Part shown: piece after piece, positions 22,395 to 34,449 of the stretch
Layout: each line of letters starts with the position of its first letter
How positions within the stretch are numbered: position 1 is the stretch's first letter
From: Yponomeuta sedellus
Taxonomy: Eukaryota > Arthropoda > Insecta > Lepidoptera > Yponomeutidae
DNA: 64,000 nt
Direction of reading: 5' to 3'
Assembly: GCA_934045075.1 (NCBI GenBank)
Contig: OW203721.1
Coordinates: 15,594,678-15,658,677 of the forward strand
The notes under the pieces: model-generated
What the model was told of the DNA's origin: nothing
What the model saw: the letters and a program-made list of their open reading frames with translations, nothing else
Databases searched by the model: none
Translations under genes and position numbers: made by a program

Positions 22395-23599
22395 TATATT
22401 GTCAGATTTTTAAATAAAAGGTCTTTTATTGACGTCCTAGTAATAGGTTCGTCATCAGTTTTGTTTCCTAGCTGAACTAATGTAGCTACGAGAGCTTTTA
22501 TTACCTCTTCATTTTCTACAATAATTTGTTTAATGCTTGAGGTAGTGGAGGGGGCCATAGCCACATCCTCAGGCAGAGACTTTGTATTATTTGCATTGTC
22601 TGCGGTTTTAGAAGGCTTCAATTTATTTACAGTATTTACTGACTTTACTGCATTATTATTTACAAATTGTTTATTTACAAATTGCGACCTGTCTGGTAAA
22701 GGAGGGAAATCTGTTTCAAGATTTGTGCCGCTCACAACACTTGCATAGTTAATTGATTTCTTTTTTTCCAATATTTTCCTCATTTTAACTGGACAAGCCC
22801 TTGAAACAGCCAAATGAGGTCCGTGACAATTAACACAACGGAGCTCATTGGGCCGGTCACAATCTCTATAATTGTGCTCGCCACCACAGCAACTACACAT
22901 CTGTTTCCCATTGCAAACTTTTGCCGAGTGATTAAATTTAAAGCATCGAAAGCACTGCTGCAGAGGAGGGACGTAATCGAATACACGATACGAGAATAAA
23001 TCGTACTGGACACTATCCGGGAGGGAGTTTGACAAAAAAGTGATACTGACAGTTTGTATGGGGACACGTTCTTGACCGTTTTTCCTTGTGAAGCGACGAA
23101 TGGCAACAATGTCGTATTTAGAAGTAAGTTTCGTATACAATTCTTTGGTCGAAATGTTGGTTGGAACAAAACGGATGACGCCAACGCGCTCTATCTGTGC
23201 TGCCGGGATGTAAGCTTTGAGCTTGTATTTGTCCAGGAAGGAGTTATTGTTTAGGAAGTTGTTTGCGGTGTTGTGTTGTTTAAAAACAACCGCAATTTTG
23301 TTCGCGTTAATACGGCGAATGGCCACGACACCTTTAACATCTGTAGCAAAGATGTGGTTCAAGTAGATAGGGCTTTTGTTGCCCAAACGTTCTTTCTCGG
23401 TGCTCTCGACAAACACTTTAAATTCACTAATTGTTGAGTTCTCTGGATATTGTCTTTTATAGTTGGGTTTAAGAAATGGCTTAGTATACAAAGTTGAGTC
23501 ACTTTCCTCACCACTACCGCCGCCAACATCGACTGAAGTCTCTTTGCGTTTTTTAGGAGTTTTATGGGGATTATCCCCATGACCTTCATTCCCCTCCAT
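22394..23599 (-). CDS. Retrotransposon ORF1 (gag-like, CCHC zinc knuckles), 401 aa
   Basis: Intact frame starting MEGNEGHGDNPHKTPKKRKE. After an RRM-like central part it has three zinc knuckles near residues 215-275 (CFRCFKFNHSAKVC, CSCCGGEHNYRDC, CVNCHGPHLAVSRAC) and a Lys/Asn/Ser-rich C-terminal part. The TAA stop shares its last A with the ORF2 ATG (TAATG), the arrangement known from SART1, where ORF2 is made by translational coupling. Confidence 0.9.
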   Translation of the reverse strand: MEGNEGHGDNPHKTPKKRKETSVDVGGGSGEESDSTLYTKPFLKPNYKRQYPENSTISEFKVFVESTEKERLGNKSPIYLNHIFATDVKGVVAIRRINANKIAVVFKQHNTANNFLNNNSFLDKYKLKAYIPAAQIERVGVIRFVPTNISTKELYTKLTSKYDIVAIRRFTRKNGQERVPIQTVSITFLSNSLPDSVQYDLFSYRVFDYVPPLQQCFRCFKFNHSAKVCNGKQMCSCCGGEHNYRDCDRPNELRCVNCHGPHLAVSRACPVKMRKILEKKKSINYASVVSGTNLETDFPPLPDRSQFVNKQFVNNNAVKSVNTVNKLKPSKTADNANNTKSLPEDVAMAPSTTSSIKQIIVENEEVIKALVATLVQLGNKTDDEPITRTSIKDLLFKNLTI

Positions 23600-24118
23600 A
23601 CTGGAGGGGAAAACACACTATTTATATGCTATTTTAAGCAGTAAAATATATAAAAACTGAAAATCAAAGTTTTGAAAAGACCGCCAAGTTGAAGTTCCCG
23701 CCAAGATCTCCCAACAACAGCGATTTCCTGTGTATACAAGTGTTGCCATTAGCAAGAACGTACGGCATTGTTCTGTGCATACGGCTATAATGTGATTCTT
23801 TCTACTCCCGCACACTAATGATTCGGTATGCGTAAAAGAGACAAAGCTATATCAGAATGGCAAATAATTTCCAGCTTGTTCTCAGATATTATTCTGAGGG
23901 TTAGAGTTAGACCCATTAATTCATTTTTAATTAATTCATTCATCAATTCATTAATCTGTAATTCTAATTTTGTCGCCTAAGGTTGTGCTCATCGCACATA
24001 CTAGTCGATATCGATTGGAGTGTCAGAGAAAGAAAATAAACTCGATTAACTAGTATACTTTATTATGAGGTTGCTTATTTAGGTTATTTAAGGAACATGA
24101 ACACTACAGCTTTGGAAT

Positions 24119-24415
24119 GTCGTCAGGTGTAGGATGGGTGACCGTCCCGTGACTACCGCTAGTGGCATTTTTCCGAGAGCTTCCGTGCTTTGCAAGGCAC
24201 GTTAAGCCGTTCGTGCCGGCTGTCATGTAATGGCAGTCGTTAAGACATGTCAGAGGCCTTATAGGTGTCTTGAAAACTTCTGACAGTAAGGCCCGCCACT
24301 GTCTTACAATCCTCCAGCAACCCGGACTTGGCCCCCATGGTGGAGTATGGCTTAACCTTCCTGCGATGCAGGAAGAGACCCGTGCCCCAACAGTGGGGAC
24401 ATAAAAGGGTTAATA
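24119..24415 (+). mobile_element. SINE, same family as 5710-6097
   Basis: Shares CGTCCCGTGACTACCGCTAG, GCAAGGCACGTTAAGCCGTT, CCCGGACTTGGCCCCCATGG and the 3' end AGTGGGGACATAAAAGGGTT. The first part of the family is missing. Confidence 0.75.
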
Positions 24416-24589
24416 TCGAATACTACAGCTTAATTGTCTGGTACTCATCGAACCTTGAAGAAGACGAATGTCTACGTCCATCGAGGGATAATAAATTATT
24501 CTAAAATCGGCTGGCTGAGTATACGGCGACATATTATTCAAATTTTAAATAAATTATTCTCGTATTACACGCAACTTATTACACGCTAA

Positions 24590-24770
24590 CTGTGAAGGAA
24601 AACATCGTGAGGAAACCCGCGGCTTGGTTGGCTCCGCACGTATTGACTAGTCTTTCCTGTGGGCTAGGCCGACTAACCTGTCAGGATGGTATAGGTGTCA
24701 GAAGGAAGATCCGTCCTGCGCATGAGCGTAACCAATAGCATGCTTTTAAGCATGCTATTTTAGAGCATGT
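24590..24770 (+). mobile_element. SINE fragment (GTGAAGGAAAACATCG group)
   Basis: Body with AACTGTGAAGGAAAACATCG, GGCTTGGTTGGCTCCGCACG and CTTTCCTGTGGGCTAGGCCG. The same body is present inverted at 46425-46600. The tRNA head is absent. The hairpin AGCATGCTTTTAAGCATGCT lies at its right end. Confidence 0.7.
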
Positions 24771-25514
24771 GCAACAGTACAAAAGTCGTATTTTTTTGGA
24801 AACTTGGACCTTTCCAAGCTCAACAACAGTACTATGTAGTCACAAACCCTCAGATTAATCTGGACTTATCATTGACCCTACCACATTAAAATTACAAAAG
24901 TTTGAGTCAAACTCTAATATCGGGTGATAATATCGATCGTTTTAAATTACATAATTTTTTTAATTAATATACAGTACATTGAATTTCCACATGGGTTATA
25001 TTTATTTGTCATAAACGAAATATTATTAAGTATTTTTAAGAGGTCTAAGTTAAACAGTAATGTACACAGCAGTCAATTACTAGGACTGCTTGTCTGAATG
25101 ACTAGGAGTCATTGACTGCTGAGGCTGAGACTGCAGAGTTTGGGGATACAGGAGGGTTGAGAAGGTGAGAAAGGAAATATACATGTGTTTAGTATGTAGT
25201 TGCCTACAATTAAAATTCATTAATTTAATAGTTAGTTTTTGTAAAATCGTAGAGTTTGATGGGTTCAAATAAACCTCAAGAACTCTTACACTTACAACAT
25301 GATCTAAGTTTAGCTGAAATTTGAATCCAAGCTCTGCTCTAAGTATGAACAATGTATGCGACACTTAGAAAGTACTTTCTTGGTTGCAAGGCTTCATTTT
25401 CATTTGCCTATAATGCTTCGTAACACTTTAATAGAAAAAGACTAGGGAAAGATGTCGATTGGATTATCATTTGCTACTTCATTATTGACGATTTAATACT
25501 ATTGACAATTTTTA

Positions 25515-28250
25515 CCTAGCAAATTAGGTATCAAATACAATACAAATACAATACAAAAATCTTTATTCTTTATCTTCATTATTTTTCGGTACATAGTAAT
25601 TGGAGTCACCTTTTAAGCATACAATGCCTGTACTAGGTGACTCCGCTCTTCCATAGCATTAATCTCGTTTAGTTTGAGATGATATTACGAACGAAAATAA
25701 TAAATAGAAAATTAATTTAGCCAACTATGTGTGTGAGTGTGTGTGTGTGTGTGTGTGTAAGTGGGTGTGCGTGTGTGTGTTTATTTATGTGCGTGTTTGT
25801 ATACAATGCATGTGTAAAAATTATTTTACTTGCTCTATTAGTTTTTCTGTCTCGTTATAATTTAAGCTATTTAACCATTGTATAATATTTTTTTACATTC
25901 ATAATATGTTCTGTCGTAAATATTAATATTCTTATTTATCTTATTGTATATAAAAGATGACTGCGCGCTGTACTGCATCCTACCAAATTTAGTCCGTGTT
26001 GTCGGAGTTTTTGCTACCATATCCTTTCTTCTTTTATTTTGTATTTTAGGGTCAAACGGTAAGCTATTGTGCTTTTTTAATAGGATTTGTAATATGTATA
26101 ATTTTCTAAGGGAAAGTAAATTACTTTCTTGATATAATCTGTGAAATATCGTCTCTTTTTAAAATACATCACCTTACTTAACTTACGTTGAACTCGTTCC
26201 AACTCAAGAAATTTCATCTTTGATGCTCCTCCCCAAATCGGTAGACAATACGTTAAAACTGATTGTACTAAAGCGATATATATCTCATTGAGGAGATTTC
26301 TAGGTGAGTCATGGTCTTTAATATTAGATATATTTCGCGGAACAACATGTCTCAGTGTCCTAAACATCCAAATTAGTTTCCGTAGTCTGGTGGCGACGTG
26401 TTCAAGGTGTAGGTGCCATGATAATCTATAGTCAACAATAACACCAAGGTACTTTGTATGCGTGACTTTTTCAAGATGAGGGCAGCTACAGGGTCCTCTG
26501 GTGATGTTGTTACAACTATGAAGCTTAATTTCAAAGTCATTACTTGGCTGTGCACGATTATTCAGGCTAAAGCAGATATAGTTTGTTTTAGACGTATTTA
26601 ACGTAAGTTATTTTCCAGCCACTGTGATATGAGAGACATTCCTCTTTCGGCATTGTCTTTCACGGTTTCCCAAGAATCTCCGCGAAACACAACGGCTGTG
26701 TCATCAGCGTAAGCAAATGTTGCGGCGTTTTCAATGCAGAGGTTGCAGAGGTCATTTATATAGACTAGGAATAAAGTAGGACCAAGCACGCTTCTTGAGG
26801 AACACCGTGAGTTATTGCTGTATCCTCACTTGTGTGTTGTCCTAGCTTAACTCTTTGTTACCTATTTGTCAGATAGTCTTTGAAGAGTTCATGAGGAATG
26901 CCTCTTATTCCAATGGCTTTTTTGTGCGAGTTCCTTTCCTATATTTGTGAAATATTTATTTACATGATCTGTAGCCTCTGAAGGTGATGGTTTTCAGTTG
27001 ATCAATTCGTTAGCATGGTTTTTGTTTTATTAGTATACGTAATTAGTTTAATATTTTTCCATAAAGATTTATTGTCTTTCGTCGACTTAGCAAGTAGTTC
27101 TCTTTCATATTTTCTTTTTATTTTTTTGATAAGGTTATTGCAATGGTTCATGTAACGCGAATAAATTATTTTTAACATTTGATCTAATGGGTCGTTGCGT
27201 TGTTTTTTTTGTAATTTATGTCTATTTCTAATACATCAGAGGATTCCCGGAGTAATCCAAGGTTTAATTATACGTTTGCTTTTTGGAATATGTAGTGTTG
27301 TTGTATTTTTATTCATTGAGTCTATTAGTTTACTTACTAATCGATGAGTTATTAAATGTGGGTCATCACAGAATAGTAACTCAGGTAGGTTAGATTCTTG
27401 AAGGGATTTTACAGCTTTTTCAAAATCAAGTTTAGTAGTTATTTTATTTATAGTTTGCCTTGATTTTTGTTTTGATATAGATAGGAAAGTAGTTTAATGG
27501 TCTGTAGTAGTAGTGTGTAAAATTGCTATAAATGCCGAAAACTTCTTTTTGTTTATATTCAACATAAAATGATCTAAGAATTTTTTTTCTCTTGTAGGTA
27601 GAGTATGTCCCGGGAGTATGTCGTGTTCTGCTAGTGTGTTGAGATAATGTTGTCTGTTTTTATGTTCTAAAGATGGTTCAAAGGGCTTAGGTTTAATGTT
27701 TATGTTTATATCACCCGCGATCACAAGGTTTTTGAGTTTTTAGTGTCTGTAGATGGGCATTTAGCGAGTAAGTGAAGCCATTAGCGTTTGTGTTCAAGGG
27801 TGAGCGGTAAACACATAGCAAAATATTTCCGAGTATGTCTAGCTGAAGGCAAGACGCATGTGTAAGTTTTATTTCTTTAATGTTGTGCTTTAGAGTATTT
27901 TTTACGTACACTGCTACTCCATCATTCTGATTAAACTGGCACGTAGTAGTGTATGAGCTGTAGTTTTTTAGTTCAGGTTTAGGTTTGGTTTTGTTTAGTC
28001 TGCATTCTGTAAAAAATATTATGTCTGTTTCAAATTTAAGACTTGAAAGAGTAAGCAAAAGTCATCAAAGTTGCAGTATATGCTTCTAATATTTTGGGAG
28101 ATGATTTTGAGATCGCAATTTTTAGTTTGTATGTATTTTGGAAGCTCAGTATAATCACATTCAATAGAACGCGCTACATCTAAGCTGTCTATTTCCTTTA
28201 AGGTTTGTAGAGTTTCATCCATTTTGTAGTGAGTTAGGATTATCAGTCAT
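25515..28250 (-). mobile_element. Decayed jockey-like non-LTR retrotransposon
   Basis: Minus-strand fragments in order: endonuclease pieces (IIFFTECRLNKTKP, GVAVYVKN, MIAGDININIKP; 28058-27494), an RT core piece (LGPTLFLVYINDLCNL, FAYADDTAVVF; 26789-26598), and an RT thumb piece (SVLTYCLPIWGGASKMKFLE, LERVQRKL; 26367-26077). The 3' end is AATAAAGATTTTTGTATTG plus imperfect TTGTATTTG repeats near 25515-25560. Many stops and frameshifts; inactive. Confidence 0.85.
25735..25795. repeat. GT microsatellite
   Basis: Mostly (GT)n with a few interruptions, inside the 3' part of the decayed retrotransposon. Confidence 0.95.
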
Positions 28251-29278
28251 CACTGCATAGCTTGTAAGAAAAAATGGTTTTATATAGCAAGGTGCATGAA
28301 TTAAGTTAAGTATCTATTTTTATGTTTATCTGATCACTTTCAAGGACTGGTTGTATCCACTGTACTATGAGGAAAGTGACGCACTTTTGCTTACTTTCAA
28401 TTAAAAACTTCTAACTCTATAACAAGTATGCAAAAAAAGCTATTTCTAATGTCAACGATTACTTCCCAAATATCACGATTGACCTAAATTAACATACATA
28501 AGGCTTTACCAATACACATACAGTTACACATATCGACACACCTACACACACGCACTCTCTTTCACATACATACAATTTAATACTACAATATAATAGCAAC
28601 CTTTCTGTTTTTGTTTCAGCATTGTTTCAGCACCGTTTGTGTGGTACAATGTTTAGAACTAATTTTCATTTAACAATAACAGTGAATTAAGGGAAGATAC
28701 TTGCTCCTGATGCACAGGTTATCCTAGTTCAAGTAGAGGGGCTTTATAATTCACTGTGGCAATTTTTATTTCTCAATAGACATACACATTTCACCGTGTT
28801 CTTGAAGTCACAGTTATAAATTTTCATTGCTTATCGCAAAAACCTTTCCAAGCTTCTGAAGCAAGCTACTGCTTGCCCTGAAGCGAAGGTTCGTCGAGGT
28901 GAACCTACTGCCTATCCTAACCTACGGTCCTCAGCCTTGCTATTGAATTCTGATTTGAGTGTGGCAATGGAGCGAATGTGAAAAGAATGGCCCATATTAG
29001 ACACACGATACTCAAAAACTAAATTGCACCGAGTTATTATTGCGACTGCCAGGTTAAAGAAGCAGGAGAATTAGAAATGGAGCAGAACAAGCAGGCAATG
29101 TCAGGTGTATGAACAACGAACACAAATAAGTGAGCCAAAATTGCGACCCCCAAGGCTCTACAAAATGAACACCGACGTCGCGGCAGACCAAGACGAAGGT
29201 AGCGGAACGATTCTGGCCGGGATAGTGTGATGTGGCCGGCGACTGAGAGACGGAAAGCAAGAAAGGAGGCCTTTGAAC
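28251..29278. other. No gene seen
   Basis: No credible exon on either strand. A pair of diverged inverted segments around 28800-28940 and ordinary AT-rich sequence. Confidence 0.4.
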
Positions 29279-29730
29279 AACAATGAAACTTAAAAACCTA
29301 TTTAGAGGCTAAAAATTTCACCCATGCCGGGATTCGAACCCGCAACCTCTGGCTATCCGTACCAGCGCTCTACCAATTGAGCCAATGGGCGACTCACGGC
29401 ATCAGTTAAATTTCGAACCTCTTTAAAATATTCTCTGTATTACGTACAGGCAGCGACATCTGACTTAACCAAATTGCATTACTTAAAGCCCCGACTACCT
29501 ACTTTGCAGTTAGGTTTAACATCGGAACGATATTACTGTACCCACATCATTACACTATTTTTATTTTTAATGCACTAACCCTTGCTAAGGAACAAATTTA
29601 AAAACCTATTTAGAGGCTAAAAATTTCACCCATGCCGGGTTTCGAACCCGCAACCTCTAAATAGGTTTTTAAATTTGTTCCTTAGCACGGGTTAGTGCAT
29701 TAAAAATAAAAATAGTGTAACAATGAAACT
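29279..29730 (+). mobile_element. tRNA-like foldback retroposon, copy 3
   Basis: Duplication AACAATGAAACT at 29279-29290 and 29719-29730. From the left: inverted tail start TAAAAACCTATTTAGAGGCT, a complete minus-strand tRNA-like core (29318-29392), the leader inverted, the full tail inverted, a short inverted piece of core with B box, then the normal tail ending TTAAAAATAAAAATAGTGT at the right. Units therefore occur in both orientations inside one insertion. Confidence 0.8.
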
Positions 29731-29848
29731 CCAAAGAGGCTAAGTAAAAAATATACATAAAACGATATAATAACTAAATCGTAGGTTTATACCTAATTAT
29801 AATAGTATGTTATTTAGTTTCCTGTATGCCTGTTTGTGCATTCTGAAG

Positions 29849-30189
29849 TTATTCAGAGTGATTACACTATTTTTATTTTTAATGCGCTAACCCGTGCTAA
29901 GGAACAAATTTAAAAACCTATTTATAGGCTAAAAATTTCACCCATGCCGGGATTCGAACCCGCAACCTCTGGCTATCCGTACCAGCGCTCTACTAATTGA
30001 GCCAATGGGCGACTCACGGCATCAGTGAAACTTCGAACCTCTTTACAATATTCTCTGTATTACGTACAGGCAGCGACATCTGACTTAAGCAAATTGCATT
30101 ACTTACAGCCCCGACTACCTACTTTGCAGTTAGCTATTTTAGTTAGTTATTTTTAGCCTCTAAATAGGTTTTTAAATTTATTCAGAGTG
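29849..30189 (-). mobile_element. tRNA-like foldback retroposon, copy 4
   Basis: Duplication TTATTCAGAGTG at 29849-29860 and 30178-30189. Minus orientation: the tail starts at 29861, the complete core is 29938-30012, then the leader. At the far 5' end a short inverted piece TTTTTAGCCTCTAAATAGG restores a terminal inverted repeat, joined to the leader through TAGTTAGTTA. Confidence 0.8.
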
Positions 30190-30196
30190 GTTAGTT

Positions 30197-30342
30197 TTAG
30201 GGCCGGTTTCTGAATTGAGAATTTCGCTAAGTAAATACTTAAGTAACGTTCTGTCATGCTCTTTACTGAGAGATATTCGGAGAAACTGCACTACAGTTAA
30301 GTATTTACTTAGCGAAATTCTCAATTTAGAAACCGGCCCTTA
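30197..30342. mobile_element. MITE with TTA duplication, 140 bp
   Basis: GGGCCGGTTTCTGAATTGAG at the left and its near-perfect complement ending GAAACCGGCCC at the right, arms about 45 bp, flanked by TTA on both sides. The TTA duplication suggests a PIF/Harbinger-type mobilising enzyme. Confidence 0.75.
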
Positions 30343-30907
30343 GTCGCTGCACATCTGGGTGTACTTTTCAGAACAATTAAACCAAGTATTTGTACTTTTT
30401 TGCAACCGTTACCAAATCATAATAAGGAAAATTAGCGAAAATAAATAGTTTACATCGATCTTTTTGAAAAATATCGTTGTATTTTATTTCATTTGCTCAT
30501 CCCTACTTTGACAGATGTCTGTCAGGTCAGTAGGGTCACTACCAAAGAGTATATAACCATGGTCACTACTTCCATCACTCACTAGGTAGGTACCACAGAA
30601 CATAAAAAAAGAGTAGAAGTACCTAGTGACATGTGACATGACACATTAGTACGAAAACCAGTGTAACCAAACTGATACACATAAACCAAACGCACACTAC
30701 GAATGCTAAGCTGCCATTGGTAAATAAAGTCAATGTCGAAAAGGTGTACATCATAAAAGTTTCAAGTAAAATATGCACCTTTTCATAATGTTAACAATGA
30801 TCAAAGTCAAATGACAATGATGAAATGAAGGTTGACATTTTGTAGTAACGCTACTCTACACTAGATGGAACTACCACCGCGTCGGACCGAAAATAACTTT
30901 TACCTAG

Positions 30908-33570
30908 TTAACCTTTGGAATGCCAGAGCCACCGAAAATGTTGCACCCTTGTGCGCCGGGCGTAACGGTGTAAATTAGCGCGAGTGACAGCGTGTTAGAT
31001 AATGTCTTGGTAATTTGGAAAAATGTATGGAACCTATGAAATTTATGATTGTTATGGAAAGTCCAATAATGAACTAGTAATATATACACAATAAGATTGT
31101 AAGGTCGTCATTTATTTTTATTTTACAGCCTCAAAAAGTTATTAATGTGTGTTTTTTTTCCCTCTTCCATCAATGCATGATGATTTCTGTCAACTACTTT
31201 GTTTTATTTTTACTTTTACTTAGCACTAACTATTCACCATGTACCTAAGAATTCATTAACATGAAAAACAGCGTATTTCTAGAGAAATATGTTGCCGAAA
31301 AACTATTATCAAAAGTCCACATTTCTCCAGAAGAATCGCCATTTTGCACTTGTTCGTTGCTCACTTTTCGAGGCTCACAACACATCGTCACATTGATGTA
31401 AGTCATATGTTCGTGCTTATTTGAGTAAAATATAATATTCTTTTTCATTTATAGTTATCAATAAATCGCATAATCCTTCTAATGAACATTTTTTTGCCAA
31501 ATGAATCTAACAATTGTGTTTAGAGTAGGTTATTTTCGTTCAAGCTTTTTTTCATGAAGATCTACTCTTTTGTCTATGGAAGTAGCGGTATCGCAATGTT
31601 CATTAAATGGACTGTCGATGTGTATAAGACAGTAGTACTCTGTGGAGCAACTTTTTTGAGAAAATAAACTCTAAACACAGCATATTCTCGCACCACATTT
31701 CTACTGTTCTATACATGTGTGAGTGAACGGCCTACTGCGTTCAATTGCCGAAGCGCGTATCCGCGCGAAGTAATCTTTACTCACCTGCCTAAGCGCGGAT
31801 CCGCGCGACTATACAGGGGGTCGTATAGACGCTAAAAAGCAAGGGACATTTCGTACCAATTACGTGTTATTATTTAATATTATTGAGATGGTGTAAATAA
31901 ATAGTTAGGATAGAGTAAAATATTTTTATTGATAAACAATATTTACATTTTAAATTTTTACAATTTTTTTTAATAATGTTGGTCTGCCAAGGCTTAAACA
32001 TTCTTTCACACACAAAATGTATCCCTAGTTTGCTGGGGTTAATAATAATAATAGGCAACACAATAAAGTAAAAAAGTATACATACACTGTCCGTGTGAAA
32101 AAGGCTGCGTGGCCTCAAGTTAGGGGCCTCAACCACCTCAACCCCTTCCCCTCCAAGAATTTCTTGGGGCCTAAATTGCTGCAAAAATTTTGTACATTTA
32201 TCATGAATCATTATGCATTAGACACAAAATAAAATTGTTCACTAGATATAGATTTATACGTACTCTAAGACTCCCTGACGCACTCCTCTCTAATATTACT
32301 TGGTCGTTGCTCCGTACTTCAGGAGTACGATCGACGACCATGCCCAGTACTAGCGATGGTTGGAGTGGTAAGTCCGCCATTATTTCTTCTGTAAGACTAT
32401 GTTTATAAGGGGCAAGATCGACGCGATATTTATTATATTATATAGTATTTATATATAATATATAATAAACATAATATAATATTATCAGGTTCAAATGATG
32501 TTAGGATACGACCTTTTGGAATGAAGCGGTATATTACGCAAACAACGGGAAAACGCGTGACACGTGAGCGACGAATAGAACTTCATCGTGTAACGCAACT
32601 CCAAAAGATCATATCCTAACAGCATTTCAATGAGATAATTAGTATAAATAAATATACATATAAAGCTTGAAGAATTCACAAACTTATTAAAAGTAAGGAA
32701 AGGAAAAAAAATGGAGTTATTAGTTATGTATTATATTAATTATTATTATAATTAATTATATATTACATTTTTTTTTATAGATTAAAATTGGAAATAAACT
32801 TATATTATCATTATTATGCTATTTTCTAAATGGTAAAATATGTCTTCATATTAAAATGTTCAATGTTTACATGGCATGATGTGTTTCGAAATAGGAAAGA
32901 GCTACCTGTATAGTCGCGCGGATCCGCGCTTACGCGGCGAGTGAACATACAACATCGTATGTGTGCATGTGTGCGTGTATTTTAGACATGATGGACAAAA
33001 AAGGCATTTATCTGCTACACTATTTATGCAACGTAATTATTGAATTGAAATATATAGAAGGGACAAAATTCCCATCAAAATGATACAAGTAAGTCAATAC
33101 AGACATACTGAGAGATGTGTACAAACATGGAACAAACATTCCAAGTACTTTAGAATGTTAGTTTGGTTTCAAGATAATACGATAATAATGCATAGATTCA
33201 ATCAAAATTTTATTTATGTGGATAGCAGAAGATCTATAAATAATGATTACTTACCCCTTATTTCGTAAATAAGCTTATTTTCCTTAGAATTTCACTTTTT
33301 TGTCGACCTCGTAGTTGTTTGCGCGCACTCGGCAAGTTTGAATTTCAACCACTTGAATTGACCGGTTTTTTGACATTGTACTCTGTGGGTGACTATTGTT
33401 TATGGTTCATTCGTTCATTAGGATTAAGAAAAACACTATTTTACTCTCTATTCCCTTGTATTATTGATAAAAATAGCGCAAAACCTACACGATATCGGAT
33501 GCGCGCGGATACGCGCTTAGGCATTCTAGTACTGCCGCGCGGATCCGCGCTTCGGCGTTCCAAAGGTTAA
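30908..33570. mobile_element. piggyBac-like non-autonomous element
   Basis: TTAA at both ends (30908-30911, 33567-33570), then inverted termini CCTTTGGAAYGCC. Subterminal GC-rich palindromes CGCGCGGATCCGCGC, or the variant with TATCC, occur at about 31750, 31793, 32915, 33500 and 33535. A second inner inverted pair, AAGCGCGGATCCGCGCGACT then ATACAGG (31791-31817 and 32905-32931), may mark a nested copy. No transposase frame is visible, so any movement would need an enzyme encoded elsewhere. Confidence 0.75.
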
Positions 33571-34146
33571 ACATAAAGTTCAAAATTGAAAAACAAGTAC
33601 ATTCTCAGTTTGAGATGGGACAATGCGAGTTCTAGTTTGTCGATAGGGTGAACCTATCGACAAATTATACAAACAGTTTAACACATTAACGACGAATACT
33701 GGTACCCACTGGTACCGGCTTTACTGGTAGAAAATGCATCTTTTACATTATTTAATTTAATTTATACTTTATTGCACACGAAACATTAATTATATTATCT
33801 TTTGTGCAATAAAGAATTAACACTAATAGGGTGGATAGATGCACAAATAAAACAATGTGGTAGATTTCGTAATATTTTAAAATGTTATCTCTTATTAAAA
33901 GTAGCTTTAACCCGCTGCTTCGCCGGCGTTAGTAATTATAACACGGGAAATAATATTCTACGACTCTATTCAGTTCTTTGTCTATCTGTACGCCATGTTT
34001 CATACGTAATACTAATTGATGATTGTACTAATATAATTTCATTTATACGCAGGAGTCTAACCTGGAAGTGAAGCACATTTTTTCTGGTTTTGCTGCATCA
34101 CATTAGTGCCACCTTCCGCCTTTTTTACTTAGTTATTATGAAGTGT
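33571..34146. other. No gene seen
   Basis: Holds small inverted repeats (TTTGTCGATAGG/CCTATCGACAAA at 33639, TTTATTGCACA/TTGTGCAATAAA at 33770) and an AACCCGCTGCTTCGCCGGCG repeat fragment at 33909. No exon is supported. Confidence 0.4.
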
Positions 34147-34389
34147 TCATGAAAATGCTCTGAATATATTGTGCTCATCTTCGTTGGGAACCAATTTTGT
34201 CTTCTTATCGCTGCCTTCCATTTTAATTTCATATCCGGTTTCCCTAGGAAAACTAAACGAAATCTCACTTCCAAATTGTGTTGAATCCGAGAGGGTTGTT
34301 TTATCATTGCCTCCGTTTGCTGTTGTCAAAGGGGTTGAAGTATTGAGGATAAATAGCAGAATAATAAAAAACCACAAAACATATATCAT
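34147..34389 (-). CDS. Possible small secreted protein, 80 aa
   Basis: A true ATG at 34389 opens a strong signal-peptide-like start, MIYVLWFFIILLFILNTST, with likely cleavage near LTTA-NGG. A hydrophilic mature part follows (DSTQFGSEISFSFPRETGYE, MEGSDKKTKLVPNEDE) to a TGA. The upstream sequence has a pyrimidine-rich TTTTTTTTACTTCAG that could be a 3' splice site, so this could be one exon of a larger gene. No family recognised and no dibasic processing sites typical of a neuropeptide. Chance ORFs of this size exist here; the clean signal sequence is the only positive evidence. Confidence 0.35.
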   Translation of the reverse strand: MIYVLWFFIILLFILNTSTPLTTANGGNDKTTLSDSTQFGSEISFSFPRETGYEIKMEGSDKKTKLVPNEDEHNIFRAFS

Positions 34390-34449
34390 AACAAAACAAA
34401 AATCTTATGCTCGCCAAGAGAACAACCACTCGAACAGGTAAACAGTAGT

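Larger units (their letters stand above)
18830..23620 (-). mobile_element. Second I-like non-LTR retrotransposon, 3'-truncated
   Basis: Same architecture as the element at 9266-17073 but a different family: gag (23599-22394), then ORF2 (22394 to about 18840). It ends abruptly inside the C-terminal zinc region (CPYCNSDEIF) where the THAP block begins near 18829. Non-LTR elements are normally truncated at the 5' end, so the missing 3' end suggests a later insertion or rearrangement. No target duplication was found at 23600-23830. Confidence 0.75.

Noticed and set aside
30908..33570. Transposase gene inside the piggyBac-like element
   Set aside because: No frame shows the DDD-type transposase motifs or adequate length.
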